NCBI RefSeq assembly: GCF_017948245.1
Contig: NZ_CP072866.1
Coordinates: forward strand, 434,001 to 498,000
Direction: 5' to 3'
Source of the DNA: Rhizobium sp. NLR16a
GTDB taxonomy: Bacteria > Pseudomonadota > Alphaproteobacteria > Rhizobiales > Rhizobiaceae
Length of the DNA stretch: 64,000 bases
Position 1 is the first letter of the stretch; each line of letters opens with the position of its first letter. The position numbers and the translations under genes were made by a program. A model generated the notes under the pieces. It was not told the origin of the DNA. It did not search any database and saw nothing but the letters and a program-made list of their open reading frames with translations. This document shows positions 16,669 through 24,549 of this stretch, piece after piece.

Positions 16669-17739
16669 TCAATCGCCCGGTGAAGGCACACCCTCGCGGA
16701 TCTCTTTCGAAAATTCCTCGGAGGCGGCGGCACCCTTTGCCCGTGCGGTGATACGCGCCGCCGCTTTCAATTCCTCAAAAGGCAGCTTCATATCGAGCGC
16801 TTTCCGGTCATAGGCGAATTCCGGAAGGTAACCGTTCACGATCAGCCGCCAATCAAACGGAAATGTAGCGCCGACGGCCCGCATCATTTTAGCGGCAGTC
16901 GTGGTGCAGTTGGTGGTGAGCGAGTTGTAGAAGCGCGGGTGTTCGGCGAGCGTGTTCGCATCGCTCACATATTGCAGGAGAAGCCGAGCGGCATTGGCCG
17001 GCGGAACGCGCATGCGAAAAAGCTGAACGTCCTCGCCGCGTATGTTGGATCGGACAAGAATGACGTCGCTTTCGGTGGCCGCGATAATGACGAGGGGATT
17101 GCTTTTGAAGAGGTCGCCGATCGGAGAGAATTTACCCCCGGCCGTCCTCCGCACCTCGATCGACCATGCCAGGTATTGGTAGTCATCGAACCCGAAACTC
17201 AGGATCATGTGCGCCATCTCAGGCCCTGACCAATAGGACATGAACAAATCGAGGCTCCTGAGCTTGTTCAGGTCGTAGGTGCGCGACTCCCATTTCTCCA
17301 CAAAACCGCCATCCGTTTTCCAGGCGAAATTTCTGACATTGGTCAGCGTGAGGATGTTGCCGTCGACCGTGCCTGTCACCTGCCTGGCGACGTCTCCCGC
17401 CCAGTCGGCCGTCACTGGCGGCTTTATTGAGGTCCACCAAACGGCGATGCCTGCAAAACATAGGACGAACGGAAGGACAACCATGGGGCGTGGCTTCCAG
17501 ATTATGGAAACTGCCGCGGCAACACCGACCAACGCGAGGACTCCTGCTGCGACCTCTCGGACCAGCACGGAAACGGGCAGACGATAGAATAGCGCGAGAG
17601 AGGCCCATATGGTCGCCAGCAGAAACGCTAGACAGAAGACAGCCTTTGCAGCCCGAAACAATATCCGAACGAGCAGGGGCGCTTGCCGCCGTCCGCGGCC
17701 TGAATATCTTGACGCACTTTGGCTGTTGTTGAAACTCAT
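16669..17739 (-). CDS. DUF4105-family membrane protein
   Basis: This 356-residue protein starts at ATG 17739 with GGAAGG upstream. Three hydrophobic segments lie in the first 110 residues (FCLAFLLATIWASLALFY, VLALVGVAAAVSIIW, VVLPFVLCFAGIAVWW). A soluble domain outside the cytoplasm follows. It carries FYNSLTTNCTTTAAKMMRAV near residue 275, the N-C-T signature of DUF4105, whose fold is thought to resemble papain-like peptidases. The Cys in NCTT is kept. The substrate and role are unknown. It has no close operon partner. The 291 bases upstream (17740-18030) show no gene I can support. Confidence 0.82.
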   Translation of the reverse strand: MSFNNSQSASRYSGRGRRQAPLLVRILFRAAKAVFCLAFLLATIWASLALFYRLPVSVLVREVAAGVLALVGVAAAVSIIWKPRPMVVLPFVLCFAGIAVWWTSIKPPVTADWAGDVARQVTGTVDGNILTLTNVRNFAWKTDGGFVEKWESRTYDLNKLRSLDLFMSYWSGPEMAHMILSFGFDDYQYLAWSIEVRRTAGGKFSPIGDLFKSNPLVIIAATESDVILVRSNIRGEDVQLFRMRVPPANAARLLLQYVSDANTLAEHPRFYNSLTTNCTTTAAKMMRAVGATFPFDWRLIVNGYLPEFAYDRKALDMKLPFEELKAAARITARAKGAAASEEFSKEIREGVPSPGD

Positions 17740-18030
17740 GACGCCTTCCTATCCTTGTTGAAGGTCAATCGATGATTTCGGTGTCCCAGTCATGTGACGA
17801 GGGCCGAGAAGGCGTATTTATCCGGAGACGCGGCTCCCGTGACGAGGGGATGGCGAACAATTTGTCTTGAACTGAGGACGCTTGTCCAGTCCGCATCGGA
17901 CAAAACCAAGAGTCTTACGAGCAAACGACAGTCGAATATATCCGGGCGATATGTCCGTGCCATTCGGAGCAGCGCCAGCAAGAGTAGATCCTTACCGGCA
18001 AGACGCATTCCTGAATGCCGATGCGGTTCG

Positions 18031-18948
18031 TCAATGGCCGTCGGGGGGGACGGCCTCCGCCGGCACCGTCTCCTTCAGGTTCTTCCGGTGGAAGATGAAC
18101 AGGCCGGCAAAGACGATGATTGCGGCGCCGACGACGATCTGCATATCGGGAATATCGTTGAAGAAGATATAGCCCAGCACGATTGCCCAGAGCAGCAGCG
18201 TATATTGCAGCGGCGCCAGCAGCGATGCTGGCGCGAGCTTCAGCGAGCGGGTGATCAGCAGATGCGCGCAGGTGGCGACGATGCCGAGCAGCAGCATGCC
18301 TGACCAGTCGATGGGTGTTGCCGGCTGCCAGTGGCCTATGCTGAGTGCGATGCCGGTGGCGAGCGCCGCAACCGTCTGCCATGTCACGAGCGTGGTGTCG
18401 CTGGTCGAGCGGAGATAGCGGCTCATCACCAACGATAGGGCAAAGGCCAAACTGCCAGCGAGGCCGAAGAGGGAGGGAAGCGACAGCATTGCCGTCGACG
18501 GACGCAACGCGATGACGACGCCGGCAAAACCGACCAGAACGGCGAGCCAGCGGCGCCAGCCGATCTTTTCCCCGAGAAAGAAATGCGAGAGCGCCGCAAT
18601 GTAGATCGGTCCGGCCATGTAGAAGGTCATGACATCGGCGAGCGGCAGATAGGCGACGGCGGCGTAGAACAGTGCGACATCGCCGGTCGCCATGACGACC
18701 CGCATGAACTGCAAGCCCTTCTGCTCGACGCGGAAGAGCGCCATCGGTCCCTGCCGCAGGATCATCGGCCCGAGCAGGATGAAAGCGCCGACCGAACGGA
18801 TCACCAACACCTGACCGACGGCAAAGCTCGTCACCAGCCACTTGCCCATCGCATCGTTCAACGCAAACAGCAGATCGCCGAGAAGCATCAGCACGACGCC
18901 CGTCATGATCAGGTTTCCGGCATTGGCGACGGTCGCCTTCGTCTTCAT
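18031..18948 (-). CDS. EamA/DMT-family transporter
   Basis: This 305-residue protein has ten hydrophobic segments in two repeats of five, the EamA (PF00892) duplication. The first repeat starts IMTGVVLMLLGDLLFALNDA, where family members commonly have a short polar motif. The second starts near LFGLAGSLAFALSLVMSRYL. The last helix (DMQIVVGAAIIVFAGLFIFH) is followed by a short charged tail. It is probably an exporter of a metabolite or drug across the inner membrane. The substrate is unknown. It stands alone, with no regulator beside it. AGGATATGAGGA before the ATG provides the ribosome-binding site. Confidence 0.88.
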   Translation of the reverse strand: MKTKATVANAGNLIMTGVVLMLLGDLLFALNDAMGKWLVTSFAVGQVLVIRSVGAFILLGPMILRQGPMALFRVEQKGLQFMRVVMATGDVALFYAAVAYLPLADVMTFYMAGPIYIAALSHFFLGEKIGWRRWLAVLVGFAGVVIALRPSTAMLSLPSLFGLAGSLAFALSLVMSRYLRSTSDTTLVTWQTVAALATGIALSIGHWQPATPIDWSGMLLLGIVATCAHLLITRSLKLAPASLLAPLQYTLLLWAIVLGYIFFNDIPDMQIVVGAAIIVFAGLFIFHRKNLKETVPAEAVPPDGH

Positions 18949-19172
18949 TCCTCATATCCTCGCAAAGACGGCCGCGCATGCACGGCCGAGTGCGTGCGGC
19001 TTCGGCCTTAACGCGGCCGATGTCAACCATCCGTTTGAAACACCTGCGTTGAATTTCACATGGGTGATAGGGTGAGCGACTGTGCCCTAGCGCAAGCCCG
19101 ACGGGCGCGCTGTTTTTTCTCGGCTTCGTCACTTCCGTCGAGTTGAGCGTAAACGCGGAGATCTGACCGCCT

Positions 19173-20267
19173 TCAGTATTTCCAGCTTGTATAGTCGTCC
19201 GCAACGCATCCGAACGGGGCGCGATCCTGACCGAACCGTTTCCGCAATTGAAGGCATCCCCATTTGTTCAACGGCGTCGGCATGAGGTTGTTGATATCCA
19301 TCCCCGGCGACTGGAAAGGTGTGCTGGCACTTGTCACGTACCAAAGCCAGAAACCGATGAAGCCGGCGAGGATCAAGAGGAGGGTGCCAAAAAACAGCCG
19401 CAGCCGCGCGCCGACCGACATTGTCTTCCCGCGCTTGCCGATCAAGACCGGCACAGTCTGTCCACCGCCGTGCTGTGCGAATGGCGCAAGCGCAATCTTT
19501 CGCTCGTCATCCGTCAGCCCGATACGTTGCAGACGATCATCCAGAAGCACTGGCAGCGCTGTCCTGCCATGCCGGACCGCCAAGCCCACGGCTTTGCCGT
19601 TTGCCACCCCCACAATCAAAGGCTCCTGACCTCCCTTCATCTGGGTGTAGGCTGATCGACCTGTCCGATCGTTGGCGATCTTGTCATTGTAGGTAACGGA
19701 AAGAATGTTGCGCTTGCGATCAAACGCAGCAATTTCCACCGGTATGGTATCCAAGAACGCCGGTTGGCGCAGCTGCCGTTTAACACGCCAGATCCGCAAC
19801 GCCTGGAACAGTGTTCCAAGGCTCATGCCGCCAAGAAACAGGGCAAATACGGTGAGGGTTATGATCCGGTTCCAGAGCTTGTCCAGACCGAGGCTCATTG
19901 TCGCCAATTCCGGATGGTCGGCCGAGATCACCACGCCGGTTTCATAATCGCCGGTATGAAAATCGACGAACATCACTTGGACTTCCGTGTCGTAGTTGCG
20001 TCCGTCGTAACTGTAGACGAGGCGCGCCTCACAGTTCGTAAAGAAGAGCTTGCGTGTCGTGCATCTCCCATTTTGGACGTCACCATTCTCAAGGGTCAAC
20101 GGATTTTGGCTGACCTGAAAATCCCTGATGACGCCGGGCGCTTGCCAAGTGACCATAAACACCGCCAGTGCCGCGATGACGGGAGTGGCCCAGAAGTAAG
20201 CCCGCGGCGTGGAGATCACATCAGGTGCAAGCGATAAAGGGCGGCTGGGAAGAACGAGCGCAGGCAC
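19173..20267 (-). CDS. hypothetical membrane protein with three hydrophobic segments
   Basis: The open frame extends upstream to 20633, but its first 120 residues look like unrelated sequence. The start is uncertain. A GTG at 20267 with AAAGG upstream gives 364 residues, and an ATG at 20441 is the alternative. The protein has a membrane helix near residue 28 (YFWATPVIAALAVFMVTW), a DUF3592-like extracytoplasmic region with Cys residues (GRCTTRKLFFTNCEARLVY) and YDTEVQVMFVDFHTGDYETG. A second helix (ITLTVFALFLGGMSLGTLF) and a third (LFFGTLLLILAGFIGFWLW) follow, then a C-terminal extracytoplasmic tail with two Cys. The DUF3592 resemblance is an inference from layout. No function is known. Confidence 0.65.
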   Translation of the reverse strand: MPALVLPSRPLSLAPDVISTPRAYFWATPVIAALAVFMVTWQAPGVIRDFQVSQNPLTLENGDVQNGRCTTRKLFFTNCEARLVYSYDGRNYDTEVQVMFVDFHTGDYETGVVISADHPELATMSLGLDKLWNRIITLTVFALFLGGMSLGTLFQALRIWRVKRQLRQPAFLDTIPVEIAAFDRKRNILSVTYNDKIANDRTGRSAYTQMKGGQEPLIVGVANGKAVGLAVRHGRTALPVLLDDRLQRIGLTDDERKIALAPFAQHGGGQTVPVLIGKRGKTMSVGARLRLFFGTLLLILAGFIGFWLWYVTSASTPFQSPGMDINNLMPTPLNKWGCLQLRKRFGQDRAPFGCVADDYTSWKY

Positions 20268-20470
20268 GGGGGAGGACGCCTTTCGAGTATTCGAGCTGAG
20301 AAATACGCCGGATAGGAATTTTGATCGAAGCGGGTGACAGCTTCGCAGTAATGTTCGCACTGATACATTGTGCGCCGGCCAAATGTCACTCTGGTTGTCT
20401 CGCGAGACCGGCACATCTTCACATAAAACTGGGGGTGTCATGGGTCGTGCGCTGGCGGACCATCGAGGGA

Positions 20471-20716
20471 CGGTTTTCGTCGCCAGCATCGGTTTCAGGG
20501 TCTTGAGGTCATCAGGCGACAGCTGCACGAGATTGTCGTGGAGGTTCGAGATCAGCTCGGACACCGTGCGGGCGTTGTACTGAGCCGGATCGAGCGTGCG
20601 GATACCTGTCAGATTCGTCCCGATTAACAGCATGCTGGCGGCGATGCCGCCAGGCTCGGCTGCGCCGCCATCAGCGCGCCTGTCATTGCGATCGTCGTCA
20701 GTAGCTGTTTCAGCAT
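20471..20716 (-). pseudogene. probable frame-broken small secreted protein
   Basis: A strong GGGAGG site precedes an ATG at 20716 that opens a clean signal peptide (MLKQLLTTIAMTGALMAAQP then SLA). The frame stops after 30 codons (TAA at 20624-20626). A second frame, overlapping it and shifted by one base, continues with GGIAASMLLIGTNLTGIRTL then DPAQYNARTVSELISNLHDN and looks protein-like to about 20471. The break coincides with a perfect hairpin at 20635-20653 (8-base arms, 3-base loop), a plausible slippage site. Either this is one small secreted protein broken by an indel, or the 30-residue frame is a leader peptide. I favour a broken gene, with modest confidence. Confidence 0.4.
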
Positions 20717-20761
20717 CTCAAGACCTCCCAATCCTGTTGCTTGCGGGAATGATGTTTTGAA

Positions 20762-21706
20762 TTAGCCGGCCGTCTTCACGTCCTGCCGGTCCGTTTGGAT
20801 ATCGCCCTCGGTCTCCCAGCCTCGAAGCAGCCGATGCAGCTCGTCGCGATCCTGCGCGTCGAGCCGCGGCAATCCTGGCACGCGTACCGGGCCGACATCG
20901 AGGCCGGAATAGGTGACGGCCTCTTTGACGACGGTGACGTTCGCGCCGTTGCGGAACTTGGTGCGCATCCGCTCGAAGGGTTCGAGCTTGTTGACGATTG
21001 CTCTCGCCGCGGCGAAGTCGCCTTTCTCAAGCGCTTCATGGACGGCGAGCGACAGCTTCGGCGCGACGTTGACGAGGCCCGAGGTGAAGCCGCGCGCGCC
21101 GGCCGCGGTGAATGTCGGCGCCCAGCTCTCCGCCAGGCCGCACACGAACAACGCGCCTTTGGGATCGGCGGCGGGGATCGCCCGCGCCAGCAGCATCAGA
21201 TCTGTCGTGGCGAACTTGATGCCGGCAATATTGCCGTGATTGGCGAGGCGGACGATCTCGGCGACGCTGAAACCCTCGGCCCTGACGTAAGCGACGAGCG
21301 GCAGAGTGGATGCATCGGCGAGATTGCAGAAATAATCGATCTGGGCCGACGGCGCCGCGAAGGGATCGACCGGCTGATGCGACATGACCGCGGAGGCGCC
21401 GATCGCGGCCGCATCCCTGGCCATGCCGGTCGCTTCGCGCAGCGACCGGCCGATCGCCGCCGTCACCGGCGCCCGGCTATCCACACCCGATACCGCCGCC
21501 TCGTGGACGATCCGGATCTCTTGCGGCGTCAGGGCATAAAATTCTCCGGTATTGCCGGCCGCGACGATGTTGTGAATGCCGGCCGCGGCCACCCGCGCAT
21601 AGACCTTCGCGGTAATCCGGGGCTCGACTTCGCCCCCGGCATCATAAGCCGTGACGGGAACGCCCGACACGCCCCTAAGCGCCTTGCGCATGATCGCGAT
21701 GCTCAT
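20762..21706 (-). CDS. DapA/KDG-aldolase family protein (dihydrodipicolinate synthase-like)
   Basis: The ATG at 21706 with GGGGGAG upstream gives 314 residues. An upstream extension to 21916 overlaps the lactonase gene. The TIM-barrel family motifs are present: GVPVTAYDAGGEV, AAGNTGEFYALTPQE (the GNTGE loop that holds the substrate carboxylate), PLVAYVRAEG, and AGIKFATTDL with the Schiff-base Lys near residue 163. Family members include N-acetylneuraminate lyase, KDG aldolase and 5-dehydro-4-deoxyglucarate dehydratase (KdgD). Next to a lactonase and a uronate-dehydrogenase-like gene, the last step of an aldarate pathway is the best guess. The exact reaction is not shown. Confidence 0.85.
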   Translation of the reverse strand: MSIAIMRKALRGVSGVPVTAYDAGGEVEPRITAKVYARVAAAGIHNIVAAGNTGEFYALTPQEIRIVHEAAVSGVDSRAPVTAAIGRSLREATGMARDAAAIGASAVMSHQPVDPFAAPSAQIDYFCNLADASTLPLVAYVRAEGFSVAEIVRLANHGNIAGIKFATTDLMLLARAIPAADPKGALFVCGLAESWAPTFTAAGARGFTSGLVNVAPKLSLAVHEALEKGDFAAARAIVNKLEPFERMRTKFRNGANVTVVKEAVTYSGLDVGPVRVPGLPRLDAQDRDELHRLLRGWETEGDIQTDRQDVKTAG

Positions 21707-21740
21707 TTTTCTCCCCCGTTGGCTCTTCTTCCAGTGATCG

Positions 21741-22616
21741 TCAGCCGAACCGGAAGGGCGGCAGCCCCTCCGCATCGACATCGAAGGCAATGACCGTCCC
21801 CGCCTCGAGACGTCCGGTGCGGTCGCTCGACAGGCTCGTGACGTAGAGGGTGCTGAGATCAGGGCCTCCGAAACACGGCATTGTCGGTGCTGCGACCGGC
21901 AGAATGTAGATTTCAACGATTTCGCCGTCGGCCGATATTCTGTTCAGGCGGCCGGCGGAGACGCCGGCGCTCCAGTAGAAACCGTCGCGATCGGTGGTCG
22001 CTCCGTCCGGCCGGCCTTGTTCTTCGGTGAAACTGCGAAGGCGGCGTCCCCCGCCGAGTTCGCCCGTCTCGGGATTGAAATCGAAGGCTTGCAGAAAACA
22101 CTGCCGGCTGTCGGAGTGATACATCCGCCGGCCGTCCGGCGACCAGGCAAGGCCGTTGGAACTCGTCAGCCCCGTTGCGACGGTCCGCGTGCTGCCGTCG
22201 GCGCCGACGCGGAAGAGCGCGGCGTCATTCATCTGCGGCTTGGCCTCGCTGATCGAGCCGACCCAGAAATGCCCATCGGGGCCGACCTTGCCGTCGTTGA
22301 GGCGGCCGATCATCTCTCGTCCCACGGGATCGCACAAAAATTCAAGCTGGCGGGAGACGGGATCGAAGAGGTGCACGCCCGTCTGGAGTCCGACAACGAT
22401 CCTGCCGTCGCGGCATAGTCCGAGGCAACCGGTCGCGGAAGGCATGTCGAAGCGGTCGGCTTTGCCTTCGGCCGAGAGCCGGACGAGCGCCGGCGCCAGG
22501 ATATCGACGAGCCAGAGCGCGCCGGTCTCCTCGTCCCATACCGGCGATTCACCGACCGTCAGCGGTTGCTGCAGGACAGGACGGATCTTCGGCTCAACGA
22601 TGCGGGGTGCCGTCAC
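21741..22616 (-). CDS. SMP-30/gluconolactonase (LRE) family lactonase
   Basis: This 291-residue six-bladed beta-propeller starts at a GTG (22616) that overlaps the stop of the upstream gene by four bases (GTGA), so translation is coupled. The metal ligands of the family are recognisable: Glu in VGESPVWDEETGALWLVD, Asn in RLNDGKVGPDGHFWVG, Asn in SSNGLAWSPDGRRMYHSD and Asp in RPDGATTDRDG. Such enzymes open sugar lactones, for example those formed when an aldose or uronate is oxidised. It lies between a uronate-dehydrogenase-like gene and a DapA-family gene. That order matches oxidation, lactone opening and later breakdown in one pathway. Confidence 0.88.
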   Translation of the reverse strand: MTAPRIVEPKIRPVLQQPLTVGESPVWDEETGALWLVDILAPALVRLSAEGKADRFDMPSATGCLGLCRDGRIVVGLQTGVHLFDPVSRQLEFLCDPVGREMIGRLNDGKVGPDGHFWVGSISEAKPQMNDAALFRVGADGSTRTVATGLTSSNGLAWSPDGRRMYHSDSRQCFLQAFDFNPETGELGGGRRLRSFTEEQGRPDGATTDRDGFYWSAGVSAGRLNRISADGEIVEIYILPVAAPTMPCFGGPDLSTLYVTSLSSDRTGRLEAGTVIAFDVDAEGLPPFRFG

Positions 22617-23443
22617 GAGACTGTCTCCGGATCTTTGACGAGGCCTTCGGCATCGCGCATGCGGATGCTGCCATCGTGATTGTATTCGCAGAAGCCGCCG
22701 CCCTGGAATGCGCGGGCGACCCGTCCCTCCGCTGCGTCCTCGATATGGGCGTGATCACGCGGCCGGTCCTGCGGCTGGTAACCAAGCCGCGTCGCCAGAT
22801 CGTTGTCCCACCATTTCGTGTCGGTATCGGAAACGCCATAAACGACTGTCGCGGCGATCTGCGGATGGGTGAGGCCGATCCGCACCAATTGCGCCAGATC
22901 CCGGGCGCTGATCCAGATTGCGATCGTGCGTTCGCTGTTGGGATAGGTGCCGGCATTGCCGATGCGGATGGATAGGGAGCGAATGCCCGACGTATCGTAA
23001 TAGAGTCCCGCCACCAGTTCGCCCCAACATTTGGAAAGCCCGTAGGGGCTGTCCGGTCGCATGGGATCGAGCGGTGAAATGACCTCGCCGCGGGGATAAA
23101 AGCCGGTCGCATGGTTACTGGAAGCGTAGACCATCCTCTCGACCTTGTTGATCCGGGCGGCCTCATAGAGATTGTAGGTGCCGAGGACATTAGCCTGCAA
23201 AATAGCGTTCATATCGACGCCGCTGGCGATGCCGGCGAGATGAACGACGCCGTCGACGCCGCGCAAAGCGGCCGTTACCTCTTCGAGCTTCGACAGATCG
23301 GCGCGGACGAAGCTTTCATTTCCGGCCAGGTCCACAGGCTCGCGAATATCGATCAAGCGGACATGCTCCGCATGCTGCCGGAGGAACGGGCGCAACAGCG
23401 TCCCGACACGTCCGGCGGCACCCGTTATGGCGATCCGTCTCAT
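22613..23443 (-). CDS. udh: uronate dehydrogenase-like extended SDR
   Basis: The ATG at 23443 with GGAGGAAGG upstream gives 276 residues. The Rossmann motif is IAITGAAGRVGTLL at residues 4-17. Other landmarks are VHLAGIAS, VYASSNHATGFYPR, the catalytic YGLSKCWGE (Tyr near 134, Lys four later), VRIGNAGTYPNSER-type RIGNAGTYPN, and TKWWDNDLATRLGYQPQD. SSNH, the YGxSKC site and the WWDN segment are the pattern of Agrobacterium uronate dehydrogenase. That enzyme oxidises galacturonate or glucuronate to the aldarolactone with NAD. The next gene encodes a lactonase and overlaps by four bases. The assignment is good to family level. The substrate could also be another hexose acid. Confidence 0.82.
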   Translation of the reverse strand: MRRIAITGAAGRVGTLLRPFLRQHAEHVRLIDIREPVDLAGNESFVRADLSKLEEVTAALRGVDGVVHLAGIASGVDMNAILQANVLGTYNLYEAARINKVERMVYASSNHATGFYPRGEVISPLDPMRPDSPYGLSKCWGELVAGLYYDTSGIRSLSIRIGNAGTYPNSERTIAIWISARDLAQLVRIGLTHPQIAATVVYGVSDTDTKWWDNDLATRLGYQPQDRPRDHAHIEDAAEGRVARAFQGGGFCEYNHDGSIRMRDAEGLVKDPETVS

Positions 23444-23464
23444 CGTCCTTCCTCCCATTGTCGC

Positions 23465-24178
23465 TCAAACCCCCTGGAACATGCGGGCGCGCGCATTCAG
23501 TATGTGTCTCTTCATCGCGTCGTGCGCTTCGATTTCCCGACGTGCGAAGATCGCCTCTACGATGACCGCATGCTCGTCCTGAACGCTGCGGATCTGCTCC
23601 GGAGTCCGTTTCAGGCTCAGGCTTCGCGTTACGGAATGGCCGATGGCGAAATGCGGCTTGAACCATTCACGCACGGTGATGTGAAACTGATTTCCCGTCG
23701 CCATCGCGATCGCGTCGTGCAGGGCCTGGTCTTCGTCGGCGCCGAGTTCGCCGTTCCTCAAACATTGTTCGATTGCAAGAAGCGCCTCAGTGATCCGCTC
23801 CTTGTCGGCCGGCTGCCAGTTTCGCGCGGCAAGCTCCGCAGCTTCGGCCTCGAGGCCGGCGCGGAATTCGAAGAACCGCTGGACATCGGCAAGCGAGCCG
23901 ACCGGGACCATTTTCAGCATCGACGAATCCGGCCGCTGCCGGACATAGGAGCCAGAGCCCTTGCGGGAAACGACGAGGCCATCGGCTCTCAGGCGTTCGA
24001 GCGCTTCGCGCACGACGGGTCTCGATGCGCCGAAATCGGCTGCAAGCCTGGTCTCCGACGGCAGCCGCTCGTTGACAGGGAAATTGCCGTCCGCGATCAT
24101 CCCCACGATCTTCTCGTAGATGATGTCGCTGAAGCGCGTTGCGCCCCGGTTCGAAACGGCATCAAGTGCAAACGTCAT
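23465..24178 (-). CDS. GntR/FadR-subfamily transcriptional regulator
   Basis: The ATG at 24178 (MTFALDAVSNRG) gives 237 residues. A TTG at 24202 is the alternative. The winged helix-turn-helix spans residues about 14-80 and includes GNFPVNERLPSETRLAADFG and SRPVVREALERLRADGLV. The C-terminal FCD domain holds the metal or ligand-binding His and Asp residues (ALHDAIAMATGN, DEHAVIVEAIFARR, HDAMKRHI). Members often sense sugar acids. It leads the udh-lactonase-DapA operon, 22 bases upstream of udh, and faces the importer operon across a 371-base gap with two palindromes. It probably represses both directions. Confidence 0.88.
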   Translation of the reverse strand: MTFALDAVSNRGATRFSDIIYEKIVGMIADGNFPVNERLPSETRLAADFGASRPVVREALERLRADGLVVSRKGSGSYVRQRPDSSMLKMVPVGSLADVQRFFEFRAGLEAEAAELAARNWQPADKERITEALLAIEQCLRNGELGADEDQALHDAIAMATGNQFHITVREWFKPHFAIGHSVTRSLSLKRTPEQIRSVQDEHAVIVEAIFARREIEAHDAMKRHILNARARMFQGV

Positions 24179-24308
24179 TATCGCTCTTTTCTCCCCCGCC
24201 AAGTGGCAAATTCGCCCCGTCGGCTCTTCGCCCGGCGAGCAGAAGCCGGATATGCCTTCTCGACCATGCGCCGGGATGGCGCCGCGCCGTCACCGGCCGC
24301 GATGCGGC

Positions 24309-24335
24309 CTGTATACAGCTTCTGACAGATCTGTC
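24309..24335. promoter_or_regulatory. two palindromes, candidate GntR operators, in a 371-base divergent gap
   Basis: CTGTATACAG (24309-24318) and GACAGATCTGTC (24324-24335) are perfect palindromes 15-16 bases apart centre to centre. The first has the central GTATAC common to operators of FadR-type GntR regulators of sugar acids. They lie in 24179-24549, between the divergent GntR and importer genes. No gene is supported in the rest of that gap. An AT-rich stretch at about 24395-24430 may hold the importer promoter. Confidence 0.5.
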
Positions 24336-24549
24336 TTCTTTCTCTATCCAACGCAGGATTGCCAACGGCTTGGCGTTGTGTCTGATACGGCATGTGCTAT
24401 CGAATCTGTAATTATCTGTCAACTCTTGTAATCATTTGAGAACGTGTCTATGGTTTCGTTCCAGCGCCGAGGAGGGCGCAAAACGGCAGGTCGGGAGCCC
24501 GCCGCACCAGCCGGGACAAGCCTGTGCCGGCATAAAAGGGGAGGAATCG

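Noticed and set aside
17790..18008. Minus-strand frame of 72 codons in the gap before the DUF4105 gene
   Set aside because: No ribosome-binding site and no conserved pattern; the segment is better read as an intergenic region.
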